From positions 1 through 64,000 of the forward strand of contig CACLEJ010000004.1 in assembly GCA_902605865.1 (NCBI GenBank): a DNA stretch of 64,000 nucleotides, read 5' to 3'. Positions 8,175-18,159 of the stretch are shown piece after piece. How positions within the stretch are numbered: position 1 is the first letter of the stretch; each line of letters opens with the position of its first letter. The translations under genes and the position numbers were made by a program. The notes beneath the pieces were generated by a model. That model was not told the DNA's origin and did no database searches. It worked only from the letters and a program-made list of their open reading frames with translations. The DNA comes from an uncultured Pelagibacteraceae bacterium (lineage in GTDB: Bacteria > Pseudomonadota > Alphaproteobacteria > Pelagibacterales > Pelagibacteraceae).

Positions 8175-10514
8175 ATGAGTAATCTAATCAAAAAATTTCT
8201 AATAGCTTTAACACTTTTTTCATTATCCAGCTTTATTGCAATTTTTGCTATTCTTTGGACATATTCAAACAAGTTACCAGATTATAAATTTTTAAAAAGT
8301 TATAAGCCACCAGTTTCAAGCAAAGTATATTCTGGAAATGGAGTTTTAATAAGTGATTTTTCATCTGAAAAAAGAATATTCATTCCCTATAATGCAATTC
8401 CCAAAAAAATAATAAACTCTTTTTTGTCTTCTGAAGATAAAAATTTTTTTAAGCATCCTGGAGTAGATGCAAAAGGAGTATTAAGAGCAGTTAAAAATAA
8501 TTTTTTTAATTTGATTAAATCTAATAGACTTGAAGGCGCTTCTACAATTACTCAACAAGTAGCTAAAAATTTTCTTTTATCTAACGAAGTTAGTTTAGAT
8601 AGGAAAATAAAAGAGGCTATCTTGGCATTTAGAATAGAAAGAGCGTTATCTAAAGAGAGAATATTAGAACTTTATTTAAATCAGATTTATTTAGGTGAAG
8701 GATCATATGGCATAGCATCTGCGAGCCTAAGATATTTTGATAAACCAATTGGTGAGTTAAATTATTCAGAGTCTGCATTATTAGCTGCATTACCTAAAGC
8801 ACCAAGTAAATACAATCCATATAAAAATAAAGAATTAGCAACTTATAGAAGGAATTTAGTAATAAAAAATCTCTATGATAATAAATATATTTCTAAAGAT
8901 TTGTATAATGAATTAATTAATTCACAAATTATTTTAAAGAAGAGAAAAAGAATTTTTTTAGAAGATACAAGATATTTTGTTGAAGATGTTAGAAAAAAAG
9001 TAATCCAAGATTATGGTTACGAAAAAGTTTATAAACAGGGTTTTAATATAAAAACTCCAATTAATTTAGAACTTCAGAATTTAGCCGCTGCTTCACTCAG
9101 AAAAGGGTTGTTAGAATATGATAAAAGGAAAGGGTGGCGCGGTCCTTTAGATAATAGAAAAGATAAGAATTGGCATAAAAACCTAGATAAGTTTAATTTA
9201 GAAAAAATAATAGGTTGGCAAATAGCAATTGTAAAAAGAATAGATAAGTTCGAGACTGTAATTCAAACATCAAATAAAGAAAATGGCATTATAAGTTATG
9301 AAGATATTAATTGGACGAGAAAAAACTTTGATCAAATATTTAAAGTTAATGATCTAATTTATGTAAAAAAAATATCAGATGGAATTTTTAGCTTAAGACA
9401 ATTACCTAGAGTAAATGGAGGAATAGTTGTTATGGATCCTTACAGCGGAAGAGTATTGGCAATGTCAGGAGGGTTTAGTTTTAAAAAAAGTGAGTTTAAT
9501 AGAGTTTCGCAAGCAAAGAGACAGCCTGGTTCAGCTTTTAAACCATTCATATATGCTTTGGCTTTAGAAAACAATTATACGCCATCTTCTTTAATTCTTG
9601 ATGCGCCGATAGTACTTGATCAAGGTGGAGATCTTAAAATGTGGAAACCCGAAAATTATGGTAAGAAATTTTATGGACTTTCAACTCTAAGAACTGGAGT
9701 AGAAAAATCTAGAAACCTTATGACTGTCAGAATTTCACAAGATTTAGGAATAGATAAGATCATAAATTTTTCAAAAAAACTTAATATTTATGAAAATCCT
9801 GAGGAATTGATGTCAGTATCATTAGGTTCTGCAGAAACTACATTATTAAATATTACAAGTGCATATTGCTCTTTTGCAAATGGTGGGAAACTAGTTTCTC
9901 CAGTTATAATAGATAGAATTCAAGATAGTTTAGGAAATACAATTTTTAATAATGAAAAAAGATTTTGTGAAAATTGTGATAAGATTTCGTATCAGGGTAA
10001 CAATATACCAATAATAAATAATAGCTTTGAGCAAATTTTTTCTCCTCAGACAGCTTATCAAATGACATCAATATTAGAGGGAGCAATTCAAAGAGGAACA
10101 GGAAAAAAATTAAAAGATTTGAATTTACAACTTGCTGGAAAAACTGGTACGACCAATAATAATACTGATACGTGGTTTATTGGTTATACTTCAAATTTAG
10201 TAGTTGGTGTATATGTTGGTTTTGATAGTCCAAAAAAACTAGGAAGATATGAGACAGGTTCTAAAACTGCACTACCCATTTTTAAAGAATTCATTAAAAA
10301 AGCTGCAAATAATTATGAAGCACGACCTTTTAAAATTGCAAAAGGAATTAAAATGATGGTTATCGATGCTGATACAGGTAAAAAGGCTGATTTTGGCTCA
10401 AAAAAAACGATTATAGAGTCTTTTAAAAAAGAAAAAATTGATAAAATCAGAAATTTTAGTAGTGATAAGACTTATTCTATTGAATTAAAAAATAATATTC
10501 TTAAATTTTACTAA
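8175..10514 (+). CDS. mrcA: Penicillin-binding protein 1A, bifunctional murein synthase
   Basis: A 779-residue inner-membrane enzyme that polymerises and cross-links peptidoglycan. One N-terminal transmembrane segment (about residues 8-29) is followed by a glycosyltransferase domain with Glu87 in SSEDKNFFKHPGVD and the GASTITQQ motif. After an OB-like insert comes the transpeptidase domain with Ser453-x-x-Lys456, Ser512-Arg-Asn514 and Lys656-Thr-Gly-Thr. Its stop overlaps the prfB start as TAATG. Confidence 0.95.
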   Translation: MSNLIKKFLIALTLFSLSSFIAIFAILWTYSNKLPDYKFLKSYKPPVSSKVYSGNGVLISDFSSEKRIFIPYNAIPKKIINSFLSSEDKNFFKHPGVDAKGVLRAVKNNFFNLIKSNRLEGASTITQQVAKNFLLSNEVSLDRKIKEAILAFRIERALSKERILELYLNQIYLGEGSYGIASASLRYFDKPIGELNYSESALLAALPKAPSKYNPYKNKELATYRRNLVIKNLYDNKYISKDLYNELINSQIILKKRKRIFLEDTRYFVEDVRKKVIQDYGYEKVYKQGFNIKTPINLELQNLAAASLRKGLLEYDKRKGWRGPLDNRKDKNWHKNLDKFNLEKIIGWQIAIVKRIDKFETVIQTSNKENGIISYEDINWTRKNFDQIFKVNDLIYVKKISDGIFSLRQLPRVNGGIVVMDPYSGRVLAMSGGFSFKKSEFNRVSQAKRQPGSAFKPFIYALALENNYTPSSLILDAPIVLDQGGDLKMWKPENYGKKFYGLSTLRTGVEKSRNLMTVRISQDLGIDKIINFSKKLNIYENPEELMSVSLGSAETTLLNITSAYCSFANGGKLVSPVIIDRIQDSLGNTIFNNEKRFCENCDKISYQGNNIPIINNSFEQIFSPQTAYQMTSILEGAIQRGTGKKLKDLNLQLAGKTGTTNNNTDTWFIGYTSNLVVGVYVGFDSPKKLGRYETGSKTALPIFKEFIKKAANNYEARPFKIAKGIKMMVIDADTGKKADFGSKKTIIESFKKEKIDKIRNFSSDKTYSIELKNNILKFY

Positions 10515-11612
10515 TGGAACAAGAAATAGAAAAATATAAATCTGAAGTAATTAAAATAAATCAAAGAATAAAGGAGTTTCTTTGAAACACAAAATATTGA
10601 GATAAAAAGAAATAAACTTAATAAACTAGTGGATGATCCAAAATTTTGGGATGATAGAAAACAAGCAGAAAAAATATTAAAAGAAAAAAAAGGTTACGAT
10701 GATTTATTAGATGCTCATAAGTTGTCAGAGAATGAGATAAATGAGTTATATGATATTTTTCAATTAGCTACTGAAGAAAATGATAAACAATTAGCTCAAG
10801 AAACTTTAAATAATTTTCTTGATCTTAAAGAAGAATTCAAAAAATTAGAAATTAAATGTTTCCTTTCTAATGAAAATGATATTTTAGATAGTTATTTGGA
10901 ATTCCATGCAGGAGCAGGAGGTACTGAAAGTCAGGATTGGGCTGAAATGTTAAGAAGAATGTATATGAAGTGGGCAGCTAATCGAGGTCACAAAGTAGAA
11001 TTAATCAGTGAACATAAAGGAGACGAAGCAGGAATAAAATCATCTGTAATTAAAATTTCTGGAGAGTATATTTATGGTTTTTTAAAATCAGAGTCAGGAA
11101 TTCATCGATTAGTAAGAATATCTCCTTTTGACTCCGGAGCTAGACGACATACCAGTTTTGCAAGTGTTTGGGTTTATCCAGTAATTAGCGAGGATATAGA
11201 TATAGAGATATTAGATAAAGACTTAAGAATAGATACTTATAGGTCTAGTGGGGCGGGAGGACAGCATGTTAACACCACAGATAGTGCAGTTAGAATCACA
11301 CATATTCCTAGTAAAATCGTTGTTCAATGTCAGAACGAAAGATCCCAGCATAAAAATAAGGAAACTTGCATGAATATGTTGAAAGCAAGGCTTTATGAGC
11401 ATGAAATTCAAAAAAGAAAAAAGAAAAGTGATAATATTGAGAATTCAAAATCAGAAATTGGGTGGGGTTATCAAATTAGATCTTATGTTTTGCACCCCTA
11501 CAGAATGGTAAAAGATAATAGAACTAATTATGAGAACTCCAATCCTGATAAAGTTTTAGATGGTGAAATTGACAATTTTTTAGAAAAATCTTTATATAAA
11601 ATAAATGCGTAA
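10514..11612 (+). CDS. prfB: Peptide chain release factor 2, expressed through a programmed +1 frameshift
   Basis: Release factor for UGA and UAA stops. Translation starts at the ATG at 10514, overlapping the mrcA stop, and meets an in-frame TGA at 10583-10585 after 23 codons. A +1 shift on CTT-T continues into the long frame that ends at 11612, giving about 365 residues, the family's usual length. The SPF tripeptide that recognises stops (RISPFDSGARRH) and the GGQ loop (SSGAGGQHVNTTDSAVR) are intact. A GTG at 10629 is not the real start, because family-like sequence continues upstream of it. The last eight bases overlap the AsmA-like gene. Confidence 0.96.
10571..10585 (+). promoter_or_regulatory. 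prfB programmed frameshift site
   Basis: AAGGAG (10571-10576), an internal Shine-Dalgarno-like element, stands three bases before CTT-TGA (10580-10585). This is the classic autoregulatory layout: low RF2 lets the ribosome slip from CTT to TTT in the +1 frame at the UGA. The element-to-slip-site spacing agrees with what is known for the E. coli site. Confidence 0.92.
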
Positions 11613-14577
11613 GTTAATATTTATTACAACTTTAACAATTTTAACATTCTTGCTGGTTTCAATAATTTATTTAAGCATTTATGGATTAAAAACGGACAAT
11701 TTTAACACTTTTATAAATGGTAAAGTTAGAGAATATAATTCTAGATTAAACATAAGACTTAATGATGTATTTATTAAGCTAAATCTTTCTCAAGGCTCAA
11801 TAAATATTAACACAAAAGACTCAATATTAATTTCTGGAAAAAATGCTGTGAAAATTTCAAATACAGACATAAATTTAAATATTTTAAAATTTATAAGAAG
11901 CGAAAATTCAATTAAAAATATAAGAATAGAGTCCTCAGAAAATACTATTCAAGATCTTACGTCATTATTGAATTCAATAGAGTATGACTTGTCTAAATAT
12001 ATATTTTATAGTCAAATTAAAAAAGGATTTATTAAATTTAAACTAAATGCTGAATTTGATAATATAAAGCAGAGAGTCAGTTCATATCTACTAACTGGCT
12101 TTGTTAAAGATTCAAATTTTAATTTGGTAGGTATGGGCAATCTTGATAATATTAATTTCAATTTTGATACAAAAAATAATCGAACTATAATTTCAAATTT
12201 AAATTTTAATTTCCAAAATTTAAATTTATCATCTGAGAGTATTGAAATTAAAAATGAGGGATCTGACTCATATTTCATTAAAGGTGATATTGAAAACATT
12301 AAAGTATCAACCGATCCAAATATATTATTTAAAATTATAAATGTTAAACAAGATTTTTTATCTAATAGAAAAATTGCAATCCAAACTAAAAATTTTTTCT
12401 CATTTAGATTAAATAAACTTTATAAATTAAAAAATATTAAAATTGATACAATTGTAAAATTTGATGAAATATATTTTAATAATAAGTATCAAAATTTAAT
12501 TTTTCTTAAGGATGGTACAATTAAATCTAAATACGAAAAAGACATATTTACTGCTGGATTAGTATCAAATTTTGCTTTTATCCATGATTTAAAATTAAAT
12601 AACAATTATAAAAATAATAAATTAAAATTATCTTTAAAAGGAAAAAAAAATAAAATTATTAAAATAAATGGGAAAATAAGTAATGAAAGTACATTAATTG
12701 ATCCTAAAATTTTTTCAAATTTTTTAGGACTAGACACTAGTATAATTTCAGATGAAAATGTTTATATCGAAACAGAAAATGATTTCAAATTAGAGCTTAA
12801 TAAGGGCAAAATAGAAAATTACCTTGTCAACTCATTCATTAATTTGGATAAATTAAAGTTTAACAAAGAAATCCAAGATACCCTGTACTTAAAGAACATT
12901 AAAACTAAACTAAATTTTGAGGATAAATTATTCAAATTAGATTTAAAAAGTAACTATTCCTTTTTAAATCAAAATTACAATAATAAATTAGATAATAATA
13001 TTTTAAATTTAAAATTAGATAAAAATAATTCAAAAACATCTGATGTAGAAATTTTTCTACAGGGTGACAATAACAATATTAAAATAAAGGAATTTAAAAA
13101 ATACTTTAATCTTCCAGAAAGTTTAATAGAAGATCAAATTGTCAACTTAGACTCTAATTTGTTAGTTAACTTTTCGATTGATGATAAATTTAATATAAAA
13201 AACCTTGATGTTAAATCTGATTTTAATTTTGATAAATTAGATATCAACTATAAATCAAGTTTAATAAAAAAATATTTAGAAAATTACAAAAATAAAATAT
13301 TAATAAAAAATCCAAATCTTTCATTTAAATATACAAATGACATAATTAATTTACAACTAGATGGAAAATATTCTTTAAACAATAAAGTAGATAATCTTTT
13401 TATAAAATTTGAAGGTGGTAAGAACAATTTTGATTTTTATTCTTTGATAGATTTAGACAATAGCATTTTAAATATAAACGATTTTCAATATTATAAGAAA
13501 AATAACATACCTTCTAAATTAGAAATTTTATTAAATAACTCTAAAAAAGGATTACTCTTTAAAAAAATTAATTTAAGTGAAAATCAGAACTATATCTCAG
13601 CTAAAAATTTATATATTTCAAATGATTTTAAAATAAGGAGTGTAGATGAAATAGATGTAAATTTTTTTAATAAAAAAAAAGTTTTAAATAACTTTAAAAT
13701 AAAAAAAAATTCAAATAATTATAATTTAATCGGAGATCAAATTGATGGAGAAAAACTAATTGAAAGATTATTGAAAGGCAATAAAACAAAAACATTTTCC
13801 AGGTTATTTGATAATATTAATACTTCTGTAAAATTAAACCTGAATAAGATATATTTAGAAAGAAATGCATATCTTGAAAAATTTGTCGCTGAACTTGATA
13901 TTAAAGATAATAAGTTATTTTTAGCCAAAATCGATGCAATTTTGAAAAATAAAAAAAAATTCTCTTATTCTTTTAGAACAACAATCAAAAATGAAAAAAT
14001 TACAAATATTTATGTAGAAGAACCAGAGCCTTTTATAAATAACTATAAATTTATAAATGGTTTTGAAGGAGGTAAATTAAAATTAAACTCGATAAGGATT
14101 GATAATAGTTCCAGATCAAATCTCGAAATAACTAATTTTAAAGTAAAGGAAGTCCCAGTTTTAGCAAAAATACTTACACTTGCATCTTTTCAAGGAATTG
14201 CTGATCTTCTTACTGGGGAAGGAATAAGGTTTGATCAATTTGAAATGGACTTTAAAACAAAAAATAACCTAACGGAAATTGAAGAGCTATATGCATTTGG
14301 GCCAGCTATTTCAATCATGATGGAAGGCTATATAGAAAAAAATAGGCTAACAAGCTTAAGAGGAACCTTAGTTCCCGCAACCACAATTAATAAATACATA
14401 GCTAAAATACCTTTACTTGGTAACATTTTAGTAGGTAACAAAACTGGAGAAGGTGTATTTGGAATAAGTTTTAAGATAAAAGGAAAACCTAACGATTTAA
14501 AAAGTACAGTTAATCCAATAAAAACTCTTACCCCAAGATTTATTACTAGAACACTTGAAAGTATCAAAGGTAATTAA
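11605..14577 (+). CDS. AsmA-like / YhdP-type large envelope protein
   Basis: A 990-residue protein with one N-terminal transmembrane helix (about residues 3-28) followed by a very long Asn/Lys/Ile-rich, beta-predicted body. The last 200 residues are the best conserved and match the AsmA-like C-terminal domain: GGKLKLNSIRIDNS, VPVLAKILTLASFQGIADLLTGEGIRFDQFEMDF and the PLLGNILVG segment. Relatives such as TamB, YhdP and AsmA bridge the periplasm and are implicated in phospholipid transport to the outer membrane. That role is inferred here. It overlaps prfB by eight bases and ends four bases into the convergent tyrS. Confidence 0.8.
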   Translation: MRKLIFITTLTILTFLLVSIIYLSIYGLKTDNFNTFINGKVREYNSRLNIRLNDVFIKLNLSQGSININTKDSILISGKNAVKISNTDINLNILKFIRSENSIKNIRIESSENTIQDLTSLLNSIEYDLSKYIFYSQIKKGFIKFKLNAEFDNIKQRVSSYLLTGFVKDSNFNLVGMGNLDNINFNFDTKNNRTIISNLNFNFQNLNLSSESIEIKNEGSDSYFIKGDIENIKVSTDPNILFKIINVKQDFLSNRKIAIQTKNFFSFRLNKLYKLKNIKIDTIVKFDEIYFNNKYQNLIFLKDGTIKSKYEKDIFTAGLVSNFAFIHDLKLNNNYKNNKLKLSLKGKKNKIIKINGKISNESTLIDPKIFSNFLGLDTSIISDENVYIETENDFKLELNKGKIENYLVNSFINLDKLKFNKEIQDTLYLKNIKTKLNFEDKLFKLDLKSNYSFLNQNYNNKLDNNILNLKLDKNNSKTSDVEIFLQGDNNNIKIKEFKKYFNLPESLIEDQIVNLDSNLLVNFSIDDKFNIKNLDVKSDFNFDKLDINYKSSLIKKYLENYKNKILIKNPNLSFKYTNDIINLQLDGKYSLNNKVDNLFIKFEGGKNNFDFYSLIDLDNSILNINDFQYYKKNNIPSKLEILLNNSKKGLLFKKINLSENQNYISAKNLYISNDFKIRSVDEIDVNFFNKKKVLNNFKIKKNSNNYNLIGDQIDGEKLIERLLKGNKTKTFSRLFDNINTSVKLNLNKIYLERNAYLEKFVAELDIKDNKLFLAKIDAILKNKKKFSYSFRTTIKNEKITNIYVEEPEPFINNYKFINGFEGGKLKLNSIRIDNSSRSNLEITNFKVKEVPVLAKILTLASFQGIADLLTGEGIRFDQFEMDFKTKNNLTEIEELYAFGPAISIMMEGYIEKNRLTSLRGTLVPATTINKYIAKIPLLGNILVGNKTGEGVFGISFKIKGKPNDLKSTVNPIKTLTPRFITRTLESIKGN

Positions 14578-15797
14578 TTTATAATTTTAAAGTGCTTTTT
14601 CTTTCCTATTGACAGCTTTACAAAGCCTTTATCTAAAAACTTACTAGGATCAATAATATATTTTTCATCCTGTATATTTTTATTATCTAATTTAATAGCG
14701 TTTGATTTGATTAATCTTCTTATTTCGGATTTTGAGATATCTTTAGTCACATATGAAATTAGCTCAATAATATTTTTTGACAGAACATCCTTTGCAACTT
14801 TTGTTTCAGGAAGACTTTCTCCTGTAGAATTTTCTTTAAATGTACTATTCGCAAGATAATCAGATTTGTCAGCTTCTTTTTTACCATGCAGCATTTCAGT
14901 TGCATTGTTTGCAAGTAAAATTTTTAATTCATTAATATTTTTATTTTTAATATTGTTAATTTCTTCTAAAGATAAATCAGTAAACATTTTTAAAAACTTC
15001 AATACATCGCGATCATCTGTATTTCTCCAAAACTGCCAATAGTCATAAGGAGATACCATTTCTTTATTAAGCCATACTGCACCTTTTTCAGTTTTTCCCA
15101 TTTTTGCACCCGAAGCCAAAGTTATTAGTGGTGTAGTTAAACCATATACGTGATTTCCAGACTCTCTTTTAATAAGCTCAACCCCATTCACTATATTGCC
15201 CCATTGATCCGATCCACCAATTTGTAAATTACAATTATTTGATTTATTAAGTTCAAAAAAATCATATGCTTGTAAAATCATATAATTAAATTCCATGTAA
15301 CTTAATGATTGTTCTCTCTCCAATCTTAATTTTACACTATCGAATGTTAACATTTTATTTATTGTAAAATGTCTACCAATATCTCTTAAAAAATTTATAT
15401 AATTAAGTTTACTCAACCATTTATAATTATTAACAAAAATTGGTTTTAATTTTGAATTTTTTGTTTTAAGAAAAATTTTAAAAACTCTTTTTATGTTATT
15501 AATATTGCTTTCTATCTGTTTTTCAGAGAGTATTTTTCTAGTTTCCTCTTTTCCAGACGGATCTCCTATTCTGGTTGTTCCTCCACCCAAAAGAACAATT
15601 GGTCTATGCCCGTATTTCTGTAAAAGTCTTAGACACATTATTTGTAATAAACTACCAACGTGCAGACTTGGAGCTGTACTGTCAAAACCAATATAGGCGT
15701 TAGTACTTTCTTTGGTTAATAAATCTGATAATTCAGTCTCATTAGTGCACTGATAATAATATCCCCTTTCTTTAAACTCTTTTAAAAAATTATTCAT
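14574..15797 (-). CDS. tyrS: Tyrosyl-tRNA synthetase
   Basis: Class I synthetase of 407 residues. The HIGH-equivalent is HVGS in STAPSLHVGSLLQ, the tyrosine pocket appears in YMILQAYDFFEL and GGSDQWGNIVNG, and the KMSKS-equivalent is KMGKTEKGAVW. The C terminus carries an S4-like RNA-binding domain (SKSEIRRLIKSNAIKLDNKNI). The KMGKT form and length fit the TyrRS type common in alphaproteobacteria. It converges with the AsmA-like gene and diverges from anmK. Confidence 0.96.
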   Translation of the reverse strand: MNNFLKEFKERGYYYQCTNETELSDLLTKESTNAYIGFDSTAPSLHVGSLLQIMCLRLLQKYGHRPIVLLGGGTTRIGDPSGKEETRKILSEKQIESNINNIKRVFKIFLKTKNSKLKPIFVNNYKWLSKLNYINFLRDIGRHFTINKMLTFDSVKLRLEREQSLSYMEFNYMILQAYDFFELNKSNNCNLQIGGSDQWGNIVNGVELIKRESGNHVYGLTTPLITLASGAKMGKTEKGAVWLNKEMVSPYDYWQFWRNTDDRDVLKFLKMFTDLSLEEINNIKNKNINELKILLANNATEMLHGKKEADKSDYLANSTFKENSTGESLPETKVAKDVLSKNIIELISYVTKDISKSEIRRLIKSNAIKLDNKNIQDEKYIIDPSKFLDKGFVKLSIGKKKHFKIIN

Positions 15798-15844
15798 ATG
15801 GCTATAATCTTACAATATACATATTTTAATAAAAAAAAATAAGA

Positions 15845-16939
15845 ATGGAAAAAAATTTATCTGCACTAGGGTTTATGAGTGGAACTTCTGGTGATGGTGT
15901 AGATACTTCTGTTATAAGTTCTAATGGTATAGACACTGTTAATATCAAGTATAATAGATTTAATCCCTATCCATCAAGCCTCTCAAATAAAATTCATGTG
16001 GTAAAAGAAAATATTTCAGTACCGCAAGACCTACTAAAATATTCATCTGATATTAATAAATTAGAGCAAGAAATTACTAATTTTCACATTGATATAGCAA
16101 TTAAAACATCTAAAGAAATTGATTACGACCTCATTGGTTTTCATGGTCATACAATTTATCATAATGCAGATGAAAAAATTACTAAACAGATAGGGTTTGG
16201 TGACAATTTATCAAAAAAAACCAATAAAACTGTAGTTTATGATTTTAGACAAAACGATATCAAAAATGGAGGAGAAGGCGCACCCTTATCCCCAATTTAT
16301 CATCTTGCTCTAATAAAAGCTTTGTTTTTTGAAAATAAAGTAAAAATTCCTATTTCTATATTAAACATCGGTGGAATTGCCAACATTACTGAAATTGATA
16401 AAGACTTGAAAATTACAAGCAGGGATATAGGACCAGGAAATTGTTTGATAGACAAATGGATAAGGAAAAATTCTGATAAACTTTTTGATCTAGATGGAAA
16501 TTTAGCAAAGAATGGAAAGACAGATAAATTTATTTTTGATCAATATTTAGATAACTATTATTATAGTAAAATAAATTCTAAGAGATCTCTTGACACTAAT
16601 GATTTTGATATTTCTTTTGCCAAAGGTCTTTCATTAGAAAATGGATCAACTACAATTACTGATTTAACATCTGAATTATTATCCAAAAAAATTGGAAGTA
16701 ATAATATTTATGTTTGTGGCGGAGGTAGGAAAAATAAATTCTTAATCAATTTATTGAAAAGTAAAGTTGATAATAAAATATTTTATATTGATGAATTAAA
16801 TATTGATGGTGACTATATAGAATCGCAAGCATTTGCATTTCTCGCGATTAGATCGTATTTAGGATTGCCTAGCTCATTTCCATCTACAACTAATTGTAAA
16901 GAGCCTACTATTGGAGGAACTATTATTAAAAATTCTTAA
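15845..16939 (+). CDS. anmK: Anhydro-N-acetylmuramic acid kinase
   Basis: Phosphorylates and opens 1,6-anhydro-MurNAc released during murein turnover, allowing recycling. The 364-residue protein shows the N-terminal phosphate loop (GFMSGTSGDGVDTS), DFRQNDIKNGGEGAPLSP with catalytic Asp, NIGGIANIT, and a C-terminal CGGGRKNKFL segment. It lies 47 bases from the divergent tyrS. No other murein-recycling gene is next to it. Confidence 0.95.
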   Translation: MEKNLSALGFMSGTSGDGVDTSVISSNGIDTVNIKYNRFNPYPSSLSNKIHVVKENISVPQDLLKYSSDINKLEQEITNFHIDIAIKTSKEIDYDLIGFHGHTIYHNADEKITKQIGFGDNLSKKTNKTVVYDFRQNDIKNGGEGAPLSPIYHLALIKALFFENKVKIPISILNIGGIANITEIDKDLKITSRDIGPGNCLIDKWIRKNSDKLFDLDGNLAKNGKTDKFIFDQYLDNYYYSKINSKRSLDTNDFDISFAKGLSLENGSTTITDLTSELLSKKIGSNNIYVCGGGRKNKFLINLLKSKVDNKIFYIDELNIDGDYIESQAFAFLAIRSYLGLPSSFPSTTNCKEPTIGGTIIKNS

Positions 16940-17605
16940 TTAGTATAGAGCAGTTTCTTTTTTTATATATTTATTCAAAGATTTTATTAAAACTATATCA
17001 GTATTAGAAAAAAAATGGTTAGCATCGGGAATAGGTTCAAATTCAACTTTAATACCTTTTTGTTCGCTTAGTCTTTTATTTAAATCATTTATATGCTCTA
17101 TTGGAACTAGCTCATCTTTTTTGCCGTAAATCATTGTACCAGAGGTAGGACATGGGGATAAAAAAGAAAAGTCATAAACGTTGGGTTGAGGTGAGACTAC
17201 AACAAATCTATTTATTTCTGGCCTCCTCATTAATAATTGCATTGCTATTAAAGAACCAAAAGAAAAACCTGATATCCAGCATTGAGAGTTATCAAAATTT
17301 TCTCTCTCTAACCAGTCTAATGCTGCAGCTGCATCGGCAAGTTCTCCTTGTCCATTATCAAACTCTCCATCACTTTTTCCAACACCTCTAAAATTAACTC
17401 TGCAAACAGAAAAATCATTTTCCACAAATGTCTGAAATATGTCGACTACGACTTTGTTATTCATTGTTCCGCCATATTGTGGATGAGGATGTAAAACTAA
17501 TGCAATTGGAGATGTGTTTTTTTTACTTTTAAAATATTTAGCCTCTAGTCTACCTGCAGGACCTGGTATAAATATTTCTACAATTTTGTTATCTGCTGAT
17601 GCCAT
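16940..17605 (-). CDS. Alpha/beta hydrolase, uncharacterised
   Basis: A 221-residue serine hydrolase-fold protein. The probable nucleophile is in GFSFGS, with a later Asp in GKKDELVP and His in DANHFF completing the triad. HPHPQYGGTMNNKVV and VNFRGVGKSDGEFDNGQGE are typical of a small conserved bacterial group sometimes called dienelactone-hydrolase-like. The substrate is unknown. It diverges from iscR with about 130 bases between them and abuts anmK tail to tail. Confidence 0.75.
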   Translation of the reverse strand: MASADNKIVEIFIPGPAGRLEAKYFKSKKNTSPIALVLHPHPQYGGTMNNKVVVDIFQTFVENDFSVCRVNFRGVGKSDGEFDNGQGELADAAAALDWLERENFDNSQCWISGFSFGSLIAMQLLMRRPEINRFVVVSPQPNVYDFSFLSPCPTSGTMIYGKKDELVPIEHINDLNKRLSEQKGIKVEFEPIPDANHFFSNTDIVLIKSLNKYIKKETALY

Positions 17606-17684
17606 TGATTATTAATCTCAAAAAAAAATATGGTTTTTTCTATCAAAATTGAGTGACAAAATGCAAGTTTTAAAAATAATGATT

Positions 17685-17716
17685 AATCTTGACTAAAATA
17701 GTCGGGTATATATAAA
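17685..17716 (+). promoter_or_regulatory. IscR-type operator overlapping the iscR-suf promoter
   Basis: Bases 17685-17709 closely follow the type 1 IscR site, with inverted TTGACT and AGTCGGGTAT halves around AAAAT. The same TTGACT (17689-17694) can serve as a -35 box, with TATAAA (17711-17716) as -10 after 16 bases. The start codon is 20 bases beyond. This predicts that [2Fe-2S]-IscR represses its own operon. The motif is seen directly; binding is inferred from E. coli IscR. Confidence 0.8.
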
Positions 17717-17736
17717 TCCCATAAATTGCGGAAAAT

Positions 17737-18159
17737 ATGAAATTATCAAGTAAAGGTAGATACGCTGTAATGGCACTAGCGGATCTAGCTAAATTTAATT
17801 TAAAAGAGCCAGTATCTTTAAGAGACATATCTTTAAGACAAGGTATATCGCTTGTTTACTTGGAACAGCTTTTTTCTAAATTAAAAAAGAACCAAATTGT
17901 TACAAGCGTTAGAGGTAATAAGGGTGGTTACGTATTATCAAAACAAGCTTCTGAGATAAAAATTTCAGATGTATTTATTGCTGTAGATGAAAAAGTAAAA
18001 ACTGTTGGGTGTGAAAAACATTCAGAGAGTGGATGTAATGGTAAGTCATCTAAGTGTATCACCCATGATTTATGGGACGAACTAGAAGATTATATAAATA
18101 ATTTTTTCCAACAAAAAACATTAAGTGATTTAATTAATAAGAGAACTTTAAATGGATAA
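17737..18159 (+). CDS. iscR: Rrf2-family regulator IscR
   Basis: Iron-sulfur sensing transcription factor of 140 residues. The N-terminal winged helix-turn-helix starts [18 protein letters not shown]. Cysteines at about positions 92, 100 and 107, followed by His110, can hold the [2Fe-2S] cluster, in the place of the E. coli IscR ligands. It is the first gene of the suf operon and overlaps sufB by eight bases. The operator just upstream supports autorepression. Confidence 0.93.
   Translation: MKLSSKGRYAVMALADLAKFNLKEPVSLRDISLRQGISLVYLEQLFSKLKKNQIVTSVRGNKGGYVLSKQASEIKISDVFIAVDEKVKTVGCEKHSESGCNGKSSKCITHDLWDELEDYINNFFQQKTLSDLINKRTLNG

Noticed and set aside
10629-11612. prfB starting at the GTG at 10629.
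   Set aside because: RF2-like coding sequence and a classic frameshift site lie upstream, giving the normal protein length from 10514.
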